Positions 1 to 8,795 of a stretch of DNA of 64,000 bases are shown piece after piece. Positions within the stretch are counted from its first letter, which is position 1; each line of letters opens with the position of its first letter. A model generated the notes under the pieces. It was given only the letters and a program-made list of their open reading frames with translations, did not search any database and was not told where the DNA came from. Where the stretch lies: assembly GCF_000220985.1 (NCBI RefSeq), contig NZ_AFRW01000116.1:25663-89662 (forward strand), written 5' to 3'. This DNA comes from Nesterenkonia sp. F (lineage in GTDB: Bacteria; Actinomycetota; Actinomycetes; Actinomycetales; Micrococcaceae). Made by a program: the position numbers and the translations under genes.

Positions 1-1297
1 CGGCGACGTAGACCGCCTCCGGTCCGGCGGCCTCGCCGATGCGCCGGATGACCTGCTGCGGAGCGGTCATGCCGTCCTCCGGCTCGGTCCAGCCCAGCGG
101 GTAGGTGGTGCGCATCCGATCCAGCTGGCGCCACCAGCTCTCCAGCTCCGGACGACCCTCCCGCTCGAAGACCTCGGCCACCGCCGCGGTCAGCTCCGGG
201 ACGATCTCCTTCAGCGACCCGACGATCGGCACGTCGGCCAGCCGGTTCTTCGAGATCTCGGCCGGGTCGACGTCGGCGTGGATGACCTTCGCGTCCGGGG
301 CGAAGGAGTCCAGCGCCCCGGTGACGCGGTCGTCGAAGCGGGCGCCGAGCGTGATCAGCAGGTCCGCCCGCTGCAGCGCGGCGACGGCGGCCACGGTGCC
401 GTGCATGCCCGGCATCCCCAGGTTCTGCTCGTGCGAGTCCGGGAAGGCGCCGCGGGCCATCAGCGTCGTCGCCACCGGAGCGCCGGCGGCCTCGGCCAGC
501 GCGCGGAACTCCTCGGAGGCCTCGGCCTTGACGATGCCCCCGCCGAGGTAGAAGACCGGACGGCGGGCCTGCTGGATGAGCTTGGCGGCCTCGCGGACCT
601 GCTTGGCGTGCCCGCGGGTGACCGGCCGATAGCCCGTCAGTCCGATCTCGGGCGGCCAGGAGAAGGTCGTCCTCGCCGCCTGGGCCGACTTGGTGATGTC
701 CACCAGCACCGGCCCCGGCCTCCCCGAGGAGGCCAGGTGGAAGGCCTCGGCCATCACCTGCGGGATGGTGTCGGCGTCGGTGACCAGGAAGGAATGCTTG
801 GTGATCGGCGCGGAGATGCCGACGATGTCGGCCTCCTGAAAGGCGTCGGTGCCGATCACCGAGGCGTTGACCTGCCCGGTGATCGCGACCATCGGCACCG
901 AGTCCATATGCGCGTCGGCCAGCGCGGTGACCAGGTTCGTCGCACCGGGTCCGGAGGTGGCCAGGCAGACGCCGACCTGCCCGGTGACCATCGCGTAGCC
1001 CTGCGCGGCATGGCCGGCGCCCTGCTCGTGGCGGACCAGCACATGATTGATCGTCGACGAGTCCATCAGCGGGTCGTAGGTGGGCAGGATCGCGCCGCCC
1101 GGGAGGCCGAACACATCGGTCACCCCGAGCGCCTCGAGGCTGCGGATGATGGACTCCGAGCCGGTCACCTCCACCGGGTCCACGGGCAGGCCCGGGCCGT
1201 AGAGGCGGTGATCGGCGGTCGTGGTGTGGCTGGTCCGGCTCCGCTCGGGGCTCGACGCCGGCGGAGCCGCTGGGCTCGTCGCAGCTGTTCTGCTCAT
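1..1297 (-). CDS. ilvB: Acetolactate synthase large subunit, 3' part missing
   Basis: This is the thiamine-diphosphate enzyme that makes acetolactate or acetohydroxybutyrate, the first common step of valine, leucine and isoleucine synthesis. About 432 N-terminal residues are in the window and the C-terminal third runs off the left edge. After a roughly 35-residue Ser/Thr/Pro-rich leader comes the TPP-binding Pyr domain, with GVFGLPGG-like and [15 protein letters not shown] motifs (the ThDP-activating Glu is in RHEQ). The central domain follows, with ARFDDRVTG. The start ATG at 1297 gives [10 protein letters not shown] candidate attenuator precedes it, and ilvD lies upstream on the same strand. 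IlvN and ilvC would be expected beyond the window edge, which is family knowledge and not seen here. Confidence 0.95.
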   Translation of the reverse strand, partial: MSRTAATSPAAPPASSPERSRTSHTTTADHRLYGPGLPVDPVEVTGSESIIRSLEALGVTDVFGLPGGAILPTYDPLMDSSTINHVLVRHEQGAGHAAQGYAMVTGQVGVCLATSGPGATNLVTALADAHMDSVPMVAITGQVNASVIGTDAFQEADIVGISAPITKHSFLVTDADTIPQVMAEAFHLASSGRPGPVLVDITKSAQAARTTFSWPPEIGLTGYRPVTRGHAKQVREAAKLIQQARRPVFYLGGGIVKAEASEEFRALAEAAGAPVATTLMARGAFPDSHEQNLGMPGMHGTVAAVAALQRADLLITLGARFDDRVTGALDSFAPDAKVIHADVDPAEISKNRLADVPIVGSLKEIVPELTAAVAEVFEREGRPELESWWRQLDRMRTTYPLGWTEPEDGMTAPQQVIRRIGEAAGPEAVYVA

Positions 1298-1374
1298 CAG
1301 TGTGTTCCTGTATCCGGTCGGCAGGGGCTGCGCCCCCGGATGGATGCTGGCAAATGACCCCGGAGATGAGAAGA

Positions 1375-1417
1375 CCCCGGCGAGGAAGCGTCCCTGCGGG
1401 GGCTCTCTCTGCCGGGG
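1375..1417 (-). terminator. Candidate attenuator hairpin upstream of ilvB
   Basis: A 7-bp perfect stem, ccccggc against gccgggg, lies between the leader peptide and ilvB. On the minus strand it is followed by a pyrimidine-rich TCTTCTC stretch. It sits 78-120 nt upstream of the ilvB start and about 90 nt after the leader stop codon, where a transcription attenuator is expected. The loop is large and the U-tract is weak, so the assignment rests mostly on position. Confidence 0.5.
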
Positions 1418-1502
1418 TTCAGCGTCATGCGTCAGCTCGAGTGCGACCGTCCGCCCGCTCGACGCCGAGCAGGGTTCCGGCCGCCCTGAGGAACGTGGAT
1501 CG

Positions 1503-1553
1503 TCACGCTTCCCCCGGCGGGAGGACGGGAGCTACTCGTAGCATCTGGCGCAT
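1503..1553 (-). CDS. Candidate ilvB leader peptide, 16 aa
   Basis: A 17-codon reading frame reads [16 protein letters not shown] and stops with TGA. It contains two Leu and two Val residues within eight codons, and the first Leu and Val use CTA and GTA, which are rare in this GC-rich DNA. A GGGGG run just before the ATG may act as ribosome binding site. Its position, 206 nt upstream of ilvB and followed by a stem-loop, fits the leader-peptide attenuators proposed for branched-chain amino acid genes in actinobacteria. Starved Leu- or Val-tRNA would stall the ribosome and permit read-through. The regulatory role is inferred; the frame and codons are seen. Confidence 0.6.
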   Translation of the reverse strand: MRQMLRVAPVLPPGEA

Positions 1554-1693
1554 GCCCCCAATGCTTCCCCGGCGTGGTGGACGAGTCAACAGACGAGTCG
1601 ACCGTCTCACCATCTGGACTGCCCGTCGGACGCCCCCTCGAGGGCGCACCTCCCGGGCGCCGAGCCCCGGGCCTCCGCCCGGGACGCGGGCGG

Positions 1694-3466
1694 TCAGCCG
1701 CAGTAGGCGCCCTCGGCCGCCGAACGGACCAGCTTGGCGTACTTGCCCAGCACGCCCGTGGTCGTCGTCGGGTCCAGGGGCTCCCAGCCCTCGGCGCGTC
1801 GGGAGAGGTCCTCTTCGTCGACCAGAAGATCGATGGTACGCCCGGCGATGTCCACCCGGATCCGGTCCCCGTCGACGATATGGGCGATGGGCCCGCCGTC
1901 CACCGCCTCCGGGGCGATGTGGCCGATGCACAGCCCGGTGGTGCCGCCGGAGAAGCGGCCGTCGGTGATCAGCAGCACGTCCTTGCCCAGGCCCGCCCCC
2001 TTGATCGCGCCGGTGATGGCCAGCATCTCGCGCATGCCGGGGCCGCCCTTGGGGCCCTCGTAGCGGATGACGACGACGTCGCCCGCGGTGATGGTGCCGG
2101 CGGCCAGCGCGTCCAGCGCGGCCTGCTCCCGCTCGAAGACCCGCGCAGTGCCGTCGAAGACCTCGGCGTCGAAGCCTGCGGACTTCACCACGGCGCCCTC
2201 CGGGGCCAGCGAACCGCGCAGCACGGCGATGCCGCCGTTGTGGTGCATCGGGTCCTGCAGCGAGCGGATGATCGAGCCGTCGAGGTCCGGCGGGTCGATC
2301 TCCGCGAGGTTCTCGGCCACCGTGCGGCCGGTGACGGTCAGCGCGTCGCCGTGCAGCAGCCCGGCGTCGAGCAGCGCGCGCATGACCACCGGCACGCCGC
2401 CGACGCGGTCGACGTCGGCCATCACGTACTGGCCGAAGGGCTTGAGGTCGCCGAGATGAGGGATCCGATCGCCGATCCGGTTGAAGTCCTCCAGCGCCAG
2501 GTCGACTCCGGCCTCGCGGGCGATGGCCAGCAGGTGCAGCACCGCATTGGTGGAGCCGCCGAAGGCCATGGTGACCGCGATGGCGTTCTCGAAGGCCTGC
2601 TTGGTGAGGATGTCACGAGTGGTGATCCCCTGTCGGAGCAGCTCGACGACGGCCTCGCCGGCCCGGTGGGCGAAGACGTCGCGACGGCGGTCGGCCGACG
2701 GCGGCGCGGCCGAGCCGGGCAGCGAGAGGCCGAGGGCCTCGCCGATGGCGGCCATCGTGTTGGCGGTGTACATGCCTCCGCAGGCCCCTTCGCCGGGGCA
2801 GATGGCGCGCTCGATGACTCCGAGGTCCTCTTCGCTGATGGTTCCGCGGGCGCAGGCGCCGACCCCCTCGAAGGCGTCGATGAGGGTGACCTCCTTCTCG
2901 CTGCCGTCGGAGAACCGCGCGGTGCCCGGCATGATCGAGCCGGCGTAGAGGAAGACGCTGGAGAGGTCCAGGCGCGCGGCGGCCATCATCATCCCGGGCA
3001 GCGACTTGTCGCAGCCGGCCAGCAGGATGGAGCCGTCCAGCCGCTCGGCCTCCATGACCGTCTCCACGGAGTCGGCGATCACCTCGCGGGAGACCAGCGA
3101 GTAGTGCATCCCCTCATGCCCCATGGAGATCCCGTCGGAGACCGAGATGGTGCCGAACTCCAGCGGATAGCCGCCGCCGGCGTGCACGCCCTCCTTGGAG
3201 GCGCGGGCCAGTCGGTCCAGCGAGAGGTTGCACGGCGTGATCTCGTTCCACGAGCTGGCGATGCCGATCTGCGCCTTGCCGAAGTCCTGGTCGCCCATTC
3301 CGACGGCGCGGAGCATGCCGCGCGACGGTGCGCTGGTGTAGCCGTCGGTGACCTGCCAGCTGCGCGGCTTCTCCGGGATGCTCGGCCCGGTGACCGGCGC
3401 GGGCGGGGTGTGGGGCGCCTCCTCGGCGGCGCTCCGTGCTGGATCCTCTGGGGTGCTGTGTGCCAT
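1694..3466 (-). CDS. ilvD: Dihydroxy-acid dehydratase
   Basis: The enzyme dehydrates 2,3-dihydroxy-isovalerate and -methylvalerate to the 2-oxoacids in valine and isoleucine synthesis, using an Fe-S cluster. The 590-residue product is full length. The three cluster cysteines expected for the family are visible: C79 in TPCN, C152 in GCDKSLPG, and C229 in GACGGMYT. A roughly 35-residue Ala/Pro-rich N-terminal extension precedes the conserved core. ATG at 3466 lies 6 nt after a TAGAAT hexamer, so the mRNA is probably leaderless. The gene is followed on the same strand by the ilvB attenuator region, which groups two branched-chain steps. Confidence 0.96.
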   Translation of the reverse strand: MAHSTPEDPARSAAEEAPHTPPAPVTGPSIPEKPRSWQVTDGYTSAPSRGMLRAVGMGDQDFGKAQIGIASSWNEITPCNLSLDRLARASKEGVHAGGGYPLEFGTISVSDGISMGHEGMHYSLVSREVIADSVETVMEAERLDGSILLAGCDKSLPGMMMAAARLDLSSVFLYAGSIMPGTARFSDGSEKEVTLIDAFEGVGACARGTISEEDLGVIERAICPGEGACGGMYTANTMAAIGEALGLSLPGSAAPPSADRRRDVFAHRAGEAVVELLRQGITTRDILTKQAFENAIAVTMAFGGSTNAVLHLLAIAREAGVDLALEDFNRIGDRIPHLGDLKPFGQYVMADVDRVGGVPVVMRALLDAGLLHGDALTVTGRTVAENLAEIDPPDLDGSIIRSLQDPMHHNGGIAVLRGSLAPEGAVVKSAGFDAEVFDGTARVFEREQAALDALAAGTITAGDVVVIRYEGPKGGPGMREMLAITGAIKGAGLGKDVLLITDGRFSGGTTGLCIGHIAPEAVDGGPIAHIVDGDRIRVDIAGRTIDLLVDEEDLSRRAEGWEPLDPTTTTGVLGKYAKLVRSAAEGAYCG

Positions 3467-3472
3467 GCTGCG

Positions 3473-3478
3473 ATTCTA
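3473..3478 (-). promoter_or_regulatory. -10 hexamer of ilvD, leaderless type
   Basis: TAGAAT on the minus strand is separated from the ilvD ATG by only 6 nt (CGCAGC), and no Shine-Dalgarno sequence fits in between. This is the arrangement of leaderless transcripts common in actinobacteria. No convincing -35 is visible. Confidence 0.6.
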
Positions 3479-3930
3479 TGCCCAGGTCGGGGCGGTACGA
3501 CCACAGCCCCGCCGCCGTCTCAGCATGCAGGACGCTCCGGAAGAGCGTCACAGCACAGCGCTGCGAGACGACGACGGGGCTGCGCCTCCCCTCGACGGCG
3601 GCGCCCCGCTCCGAGGAGCGACCGGGAGCGACCTGGGGCCCCGCCGCATCCGGCGCGCCGCACCACCAGCGCCCCGGCATCCGTCGGCCGGCCGGGCCGG
3701 CCACGACTCCCCACCCTGTGAGGTGCATCGCTTTATCGTGACACTACCCGGTGGAGGGATCGTTCACAAGAGCACGAACGATAGGTGTCGGCGGTCTGTG
3801 GTGGTGCGGGCCTCCGATTGACGACCGGGCCGGACCTTCCGAAGGTCGCGGCCGGGCGGACATCGTGCCGCCGGGCCACCGGGCCGCCCGGCCGCCCGGC
3901 CGCCGGACATGCCCCGCCGAGGCATCCCGC

Positions 3931-3936
3931 TACAGT
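3931..3936 (+). promoter_or_regulatory. -10 hexamer of the CHY zinc-finger gene
   Basis: TACAGT is followed by exactly 7 nt (ggaggcc) and then ATG at 3944, a leaderless spacing. The GGAGG in the gap is only 2 nt from the ATG, too close for a standard Shine-Dalgarno. The hexamer therefore supports the short start better. Confidence 0.55.
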
Positions 3937-3943
3937 GGAGGCC

Positions 3944-4339
3944 ATGGCCCGAGCCGATCCCCGCATCGATCCGCCGCACGGCCGGCCGGCCGATCCGCAC
4001 GATGCGCCCCGACGCCCTGCCGTGGGCGGCGCCGTCGTCGATGCGCAGACGCGCTGCGCGCACTATGCCGACGCGCTGGACGTGGTGGCGATCCGCTTCC
4101 GCTGCTGCGACCGGTGGTACCCCTGCCTGCACTGCCACGCCGAGGCCGAGGAGCACGCGCCCCTCCCCTGGCCCCGCGCCGAGCACGACGCGTCGGCGCT
4201 GCTCTGCGGAGTCTGCGGCGTGCGGCTGACGATCCGCGCCTATCTCGAGGCCGACGCTGACCGACCGGCCTGCCCCTCCTGCGGCGCGCGGTTCAATCCC
4301 GGGTGCCGGAGGCACCACCCGGTGTACTTCGAGACCTGA
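3944..4339 (+). CDS. CHY zinc-finger protein
   Basis: This is a 131-residue protein rich in Cys and His. The core begins with TRCAHY, the Cys-His-Tyr signature of the zf-CHY family. It continues with FRCCDRWYPCLHCH, LLCGVCG and ACPSCGARFNPGC, giving the paired CxxC/CxxH ligands for several zinc ions. The first roughly 35 residues are Pro/Arg-rich and probably disordered. A longer in-frame start exists at 3785, but the ATG at 3944 sits 7 nt after a good -10 element. The gene stands alone between divergent ilvD and convergent pdtaR. The biological role of bacterial stand-alone CHY proteins is not established, and nothing in the context gives one. Confidence 0.85.
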   Translation: MARADPRIDPPHGRPADPHDAPRRPAVGGAVVDAQTRCAHYADALDVVAIRFRCCDRWYPCLHCHAEAEEHAPLPWPRAEHDASALLCGVCGVRLTIRAYLEADADRPACPSCGARFNPGCRRHHPVYFET

Positions 4340-4363
4340 GCCTCTCTCCCGCCGGCGGAGGGC

Positions 4364-4999
4364 TCAGCCCATCTGGTCGACGACGGTCTCGGCGACCTCG
4401 CGCATGCTCAGCCGGCGGTCCATGGAGGTCTTCTGGATCCAGCGGAAGGCCTCGGGCTCGCTGAGCCCCATCTTGGTCGTCAGCAGCGACTTCGCCCGGT
4501 CGACCAGCTTGCGGGTCTCGAACTTGTCGTTGAGCGAGGCGACCTCCTGCTCCAGGGCGCGGATCTCGTCGAAGCGCGCGACGGCGACCTCGATGGCCGG
4601 GATGAGGTCGTTCTCGGTGAAGGGCTTGACCACATAGGCCATCGCCCCGGCCTCGCGGGCGCTCTCGACGAGATCCCGCTGGGAGAAGGCGGTGAGCATG
4701 ACCACCGGAGCGATCTGCTCCTCGGCGATCGTCGTCGCGGCGGTGATGCCGTCCATGACCGGCATCTTCACATCCATGACCACCAGATCCGGGTCGTGCT
4801 CGCGGGCCAGCTCGACGGCCTGCTCGCCGTCGTCGGCCTGCGCGACGACCTCGTACCCCGCTCCGCTGAGGATCTCGACGATGTCCAGGCGGATGAGCGT
4901 CTCGTCCTCGGCGACGAGGACGCGGCGCGTCGGGGCCTCGGCGTCGGACGCTGCGTCGGATGCGGCCTCGGCGGATGCGGAGTTCTGCTCTTCGGTCAC
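4364..4999 (-). CDS. pdtaR: ANTAR-domain response regulator (PdtaR type)
   Basis: This 211-residue regulator has an acidic Ala/Ser-rich N-terminus of about 24 residues, then a receiver domain (about 26-140). Within it are the acidic pair ED at 31-32, phospho-acceptor D76 in VVMD, and K125 in VVKP. A short coiled linker leads to a C-terminal ANTAR RNA-binding domain (about 150-208). ANTAR proteins bind dual-hexaloop RNA and antiterminate transcription. The mycobacterial PdtaR works with the cytosolic kinase PdtaS, but no kinase gene is adjacent here. The GTG start at 4999 has an AGGAG ribosome binding site 4 nt upstream. It converges with the zinc-finger gene, leaving 24 nt between stops. Confidence 0.92.
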   Translation of the reverse strand: MTEEQNSASAEAASDAASDAEAPTRRVLVAEDETLIRLDIVEILSGAGYEVVAQADDGEQAVELAREHDPDLVVMDVKMPVMDGITAATTIAEEQIAPVVMLTAFSQRDLVESAREAGAMAYVVKPFTENDLIPAIEVAVARFDEIRALEQEVASLNDKFETRKLVDRAKSLLTTKMGLSEPEAFRWIQKTSMDRRLSMREVAETVVDQMG

Positions 5000-5202
5000 C
5001 GTTCTCCTTCGGATGGGGACTCATCTGCTGGTGCGGGGCCGCCCATGCCGCCGATCCCGGCGGCGCGGCCGAATTGTCGCCCCCAGCGTATCGCCCGGTA
5101 TGCTGATCGGGCACCTCGAGTCCGTCGGTTCCCACCAGCACGACCAGTGACGACGTCTCCGCCTCCGGCGGATGACGACGACCTGGACTCGAGCGGCCAC
5201 CA

Positions 5203-5283
5203 GCCCGAATGGCGGAATCGGTAGACGCGCCGCACTCAAAATGCGGTACCACTGGTGTGCGGGTTCGAGTCCCGCTTCGGGCA
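5203..5283 (+). tRNA. tRNA-Leu(CAA)
   Basis: The acceptor stem GCCCGAA pairs with TTCGGGC. The anticodon stem CCGCA/TGCGG encloses loop CTCAAAA, giving anticodon CAA (reads UUG). There is a long variable arm as in class II tRNAs, then a T-loop GGTTCGAGTCCC. The CCA end is not encoded. Confidence 0.95.
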
Positions 5284-5368
5284 CCGGAATCACGCGGATC
5301 GACGGTCAGACGTCGGCGAGGGCGGCATCCCGACGACGAACCGGCCCCGGTCGCCGCGCGGGGTCACG

Positions 5369-5668
5369 TCAGCGCGTGGTGGGACGTCGTTTCACCTCGC
5401 GGGTCACCGCCTCCACGACGTCCATCCAGTCGTTCCGGCCTCGGTACCTGCCCAGCAGATACCAGCCGGCCCGGTGGTGTTCATACCCCTCGATCCAGAG
5501 GCACAGCTGCCCCAGGATCTCCGGCACGTGGTCCTCGTGGATGTAGCCGCAGTAGGCCCAGTCATTGAGGATCGGCACGAGTTCGCTGGGCCGCAGCGTC
5601 TCGCCTGAACCAGGGGTGTAGTCGAGCTGCTGCGAGATCTCGTGCCGTTCCGCCTCATAGTCCGACAT
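5369..5668 (-). CDS. Small protein of unknown function, 99 aa
   Basis: I do not recognise the family. The 99-residue product begins MSDYEAERHEISQQ and is acidic in its first half, with several Trp and Tyr residues (WAYCGYI, LCLWIEGYE, GWYLLGRYRG) and a basic tail ending KRRPTTR. No signal peptide or membrane segment is apparent, so a soluble protein is likely. A GGGGGA stretch precedes the ATG by a few bases and supports this start. It is flanked by tRNA-Leu on the opposite strand and by a FUSC-type gene upstream on the same strand. The aromatic-rich composition differs from random shadow frames, which supports a real gene. Confidence 0.65.
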   Translation of the reverse strand: MSDYEAERHEISQQLDYTPGSGETLRPSELVPILNDWAYCGYIHEDHVPEILGQLCLWIEGYEHHRAGWYLLGRYRGRNDWMDVVEAVTREVKRRPTTR

Positions 5669-5711
5669 GACAATCCCCCGTCACCGTGCGCCGCGCGCCC
5701 CGAGCGTGGCC

Positions 5712-5731
5712 CCCGGACGTCATCGTCCGGG
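5712..5731. terminator. Short hairpin after the FUSC gene
   Basis: CCCGGACG and CGTCCGGG form an 8-bp stem around a TCAT loop, between the stop of the FUSC gene and the start of the 99-aa gene on the same strand. There is no U-tract. It may help termination or be incidental. Confidence 0.35.
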
Positions 5732-5824
5732 ACGTCCGAGCGTACCGGCATCATCGGTGCAGAGTCAGGGATTCTCGACCGCGCCGGGACCAGAAGATCC
5801 CGGGGACTTCGTGGACGGGACTGC

Positions 5825-6979
5825 TCAGGAGTCGGCCTCACGCGCCTGTCGTGCCGACGTGACATCGTCGACGATGACGACGATGTGGCGCAGACTGGTG
5901 AGCAGCGACCCGTAGATCGGCCACAGGTCAGCGTCCAGATGCCCGTCCTCTGCCATCTCAGTGGACAGTGACGTCAGCGCGTCGTGCAGCGGCTCCACTT
6001 CGGCATCGGGGTCGGCGATCGCCCGGCCCGCCTGGTCGACGATCCCGACCCATCGGTCTCGGAAACGGGCATCCCAGGCTTCTTCGAAGCCTGCGGCCTC
6101 GCGCAGGGTGCGGATCAGGCTGCGCAGGTGTGAGACACCTTCGTCGGCTCGGTCCAGGATCTCTTCGGAGCTGGCACGGTCAGCAGCCGAGTTCGACCGG
6201 CGGCGCCTCCTGACCCCCAGGAGGCCCCCCTGTCTGCGCGGGTTCATGCGCCGGGACTCCCGGGCGAAGCGCACGATCGCCCAGGCTGATCGCAGCTCGT
6301 CGCGGATGGAGTCCGACTCGGCGAACCAGGCGTCGGCGCGCTCGATGCCCCAGGAGTCCGACAGGTCGTCGGCCATGCTGATCAGCACTCCGCCGATCCG
6401 TCGGTTGATGCTGTCGATGTACCTGCCGGCCTGCCGGTCACGCAGAGGCGGAAGCACGAGCAGATTGACCACGATCCCTGTACCCACCCCGACACCGACC
6501 TGCAGAATGCGCTCGTCGAGCAGCGGGGCCTGCTCGTCGAACCCGCTGCTCAGGACGAAGATCGCCGTCGTCGCGATCGCCACGCCTTCCTCGCGGATCC
6601 ACGAGAGGCGGGAGGCGGCGAGTCCGACGACGAGTGCCAGGGCGAAGGTCCAGAGGTGGACGCCGAGGTAGTACCCGATCACGAAGGAGAGAGCGACGCC
6701 GATGGTGGAGGCCGCCGTCGTCTGCACCCCGCGGGACAACGAGCGGTGCACCGTGGCGTGCACGGTGAGCAGGGCGGTCCACGGGGCCAGGAACGGCATC
6801 GACGACCCCAGGACGGTCAACGAGATCCACCAGGCCGCCGTCCCGGCGACTGTGGCTTTGACGATCTGCAGCACGTCGGTGAGGAACTCCCGACGGCGGA
6901 CCACGTCCTTGGCCCAGTTCGCCGCTCGCCGCCTGCGCGATGACGGCCCGGGCGCGGAGTCTGTTCGTGGATTGGTCAC
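5825..6979 (-). CDS. FUSC / aromatic acid exporter-like membrane protein
   Basis: The 384-residue protein has a basic N-terminus (about 1-35), then a membrane domain of several hydrophobic helices (about 36-180). These include TAAWWISLTVLG, FVIGYYLGVHLWTFALALVVG and VGVGTGIVVNLLVLPP. A long charged cytosolic C-terminal half follows (about 185-384). This layout fits the FUSC/ArAE family (fusaric acid and aromatic acid exporters), although the substrate cannot be told. The GTG start at 6979 is 6 nt downstream of a TATGCT hexamer, suggesting a leaderless message of its own. The strong hairpin between it and pyk separates the two transcription units. Confidence 0.8.
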   Translation of the reverse strand: MTNPRTDSAPGPSSRRRRAANWAKDVVRRREFLTDVLQIVKATVAGTAAWWISLTVLGSSMPFLAPWTALLTVHATVHRSLSRGVQTTAASTIGVALSFVIGYYLGVHLWTFALALVVGLAASRLSWIREEGVAIATTAIFVLSSGFDEQAPLLDERILQVGVGVGTGIVVNLLVLPPLRDRQAGRYIDSINRRIGGVLISMADDLSDSWGIERADAWFAESDSIRDELRSAWAIVRFARESRRMNPRRQGGLLGVRRRRRSNSAADRASSEEILDRADEGVSHLRSLIRTLREAAGFEEAWDARFRDRWVGIVDQAGRAIADPDAEVEPLHDALTSLSTEMAEDGHLDADLWPIYGSLLTSLRHIVVIVDDVTSARQAREADS

Positions 6980-6985
6980 GCGGTG

Positions 6986-6991
6986 AGCATA
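6986..6991 (-). promoter_or_regulatory. -10 hexamer of the FUSC gene, leaderless type
   Basis: TATGCT on the minus strand lies 6 nt (CACCGC) before the GTG start at 6979. No ribosome binding site fits between them. No clear -35 is visible. Confidence 0.5.
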
Positions 6992-7061
6992 GGGACCGTG
7001 TCGCGCGAAGTCGAGAGCCGGCCCCGGGCAGCACCGCCGCCGGAGCGAGGGCCCGGACAGG

Positions 7062-7099
7062 ACGACGCCCCGCGCCCTGTCGAGGGCGCGGGGCGTCGT
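7062..7099 (-). terminator. Terminator after pyk
   Basis: A perfect 16-bp stem (left arm 7062-7077, right arm 7084-7099) encloses a 6-nt loop, 30 nt past the pyk stop codon. The U-tract is poor, as is usual for actinobacterial hairpin terminators. It divides pyk from the downstream FUSC gene. Confidence 0.85.
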
Positions 7100-7128
7100 A
7101 GGACGGCGAACCGGGGCGGATCAGCCGA

Positions 7129-8643
7129 TCAGAGCGCGCTGGACGCGCTCTTCGCCGGCCAGGGGCCGACCGGCTCCTTGTTCGGCGGTGCGATGTCGCC
7201 GCGCTGCAGAGTGGCCAGGTCCGCGCTGTCGGGGATGTCGCCGATGCGGTGGACCTTGACCATGTTGGTGGTGCCGGCCTGACCGGGAGGCGAGCCGGCG
7301 GCGATGACCACGAGGTCGTCGGGCTTCGCGATGCCCTCCTCCAGCAGGAGCTTGTCCACCTGAGCGGTCATCTTGTCGGTGTGCGAGGCGAACTCCACCC
7401 AGCGGGGCTGCACGCCCCACGACAGGCACAGGATGTTGTGCGTGTGCTCGACATGGGTGAAGGCGAAGATCGGCTGGACCGGGCGGAGCCGGGAGAGCCG
7501 CCGCGCCGAGTCGCCCGACCGGGTGAAGGTGGCCAGGTAGTCGATGTCCAGCTGCTCGGCCATCTCCGCGGCCGCGCGGGTGATCGCCCCGCCCCGGGTC
7601 CGCGGCAGCGTGCCCAGCGGGGGGATGCGGCTCAGCCCCTTGCGCTCGGTGGCGGAGATGATGCTGGACATCGTCTCCACCGTGCGCACCGGGTACTGTC
7701 CGACCGACGTCTCGCCGGAGAGCATGACCGCGTCGGCGCCGTCGAGCACCGCATTGGCGCAGTCGGAGGCCTCCGCACGGGTCGGCCGCGGGTTGTCGAC
7801 CATCGACTCGAGCACCTGAGTGGCCACGATGACCGGCTTCGCCCAGCGGCGGGCCAGCTCGATGGCGCGCTTCTGCACCAGCGGGACCTCCTCCAGCGGG
7901 AGCTCCACGCCCAGGTCGCCGCGGGCGACCATGATCGCGTCGAAGGCGTCGACGACGTCCTGCAGCGCGTCGACCGCCTGGGGCTTCTCCACCTTGGCGA
8001 TGACGGGCACGCGGCGGCCCTCCTCGTCCATGATGCGGTGGACCGCCTCGATGTCGGAGGCGTCACGGACGAAGGACAGCGCGATCATGTCGAAGCCGGT
8101 GCGCAGCGCCCAGCGCAGGTCGTCCTCGTCCTTCTCGCTCAGCGCGGGGACGGAGACGGCGACGCCGGGCAGGTTGATGCCCTTGTTGTTGGACACCGGA
8201 CCGGCCACCGTCACCTCGGTGATCACCTCGGTCTCGGTCACCTCGACGGCGCGCAGCGAGACCTTGCCGTCGTCGATGAGCAGCGTGTCGCCGGGCTCCA
8301 CATCGCCGGGCAGGCCCTTGAACGTGGTCGAGCAGCGCTCCTTGGTGCCCTCGACGTCCTCGGTGGTGATGGTGAAGCGGTCGCCGACGGCGAGCTCGTG
8401 GCCGCCCTCGACGAAGCGGCCCAGACGGATCTTCGGTCCCTGCAGATCGGCGAAGAGCGCGACGGCGCGGCGCAGGTCCTTGGAGACCTCGCGGACGGTG
8501 TTGTAGGTCTGCTCGTGGACGCTGTAGTCCCCGTGGCTCATGTTCACCCGGGCCACGTCCACGCCGGCCTCGACGAGCCGACGCGTGGTCTCATATCCCT
8601 CGGTGGCCGGCCCGAAGGTCGCGACGATCTTGGCGTGTCTCAT
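7129..8643 (-). CDS. pyk: Pyruvate kinase
   Basis: The enzyme transfers phosphate from phosphoenolpyruvate to ADP, the last step of glycolysis. The 504 residues include the N-terminal barrel motif MRHAKIVATFGPA, the active-site segment ARVNMSHG, ADLQGPKIRLG, the catalytic-lysine stretch VIAKVEKP, and MVARGDLGVELP. The C-terminal allosteric domain ends after VVIAAGSPPG. The protein is somewhat longer than the usual 470-480 residues because of a tail after the last conserved strand. An SD-like GGGTGAGG precedes the ATG at 8643. It stands downstream of gltBD on the same strand and ends at a strong hairpin. Confidence 0.96.
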   Translation of the reverse strand: MRHAKIVATFGPATEGYETTRRLVEAGVDVARVNMSHGDYSVHEQTYNTVREVSKDLRRAVALFADLQGPKIRLGRFVEGGHELAVGDRFTITTEDVEGTKERCSTTFKGLPGDVEPGDTLLIDDGKVSLRAVEVTETEVITEVTVAGPVSNNKGINLPGVAVSVPALSEKDEDDLRWALRTGFDMIALSFVRDASDIEAVHRIMDEEGRRVPVIAKVEKPQAVDALQDVVDAFDAIMVARGDLGVELPLEEVPLVQKRAIELARRWAKPVIVATQVLESMVDNPRPTRAEASDCANAVLDGADAVMLSGETSVGQYPVRTVETMSSIISATERKGLSRIPPLGTLPRTRGGAITRAAAEMAEQLDIDYLATFTRSGDSARRLSRLRPVQPIFAFTHVEHTHNILCLSWGVQPRWVEFASHTDKMTAQVDKLLLEEGIAKPDDLVVIAAGSPPGQAGTTNMVKVHRIGDIPDSADLATLQRGDIAPPNKEPVGPWPAKSASSAL

Positions 8644-8795
8644 GCCTCACCCTTAGTCGTTGGCGGTCATTGCTCTGCTCGATGGCTGGCACGACACTGG
8701 GCCAGTGGAAGCATGCGTCGCTGACGTCGCTGACGTCCGACGCGTCACGCTCCGAGCCTATCTCACTTGATTCCGGCGGCGGACCGGCCCGGCGC

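Larger units (their letters stand above)
3467..3943. other. Divergent intergenic region between ilvD and the zinc-finger gene
   Basis: This 477-nt stretch holds the ilvD promoter at its left end and the zinc-finger gene promoter at its right end. In the middle, at 3759-3782, is an inverted repeat with 7-bp perfect arms (ATCGTTC and GAACGAT) separated by 10 nt. It is flanked by a weaker outer pair GACAC (3740-3744) and GTGTC (3785-3789). This could be an operator or a hairpin. I see no gene I can support here. Confidence 0.4.

Noticed and set aside
7062..7099. Possible riboswitch or small RNA at the strong hairpin after pyk
   Set aside because: A single perfect stem directly after a stop codon is fully explained as a terminator.
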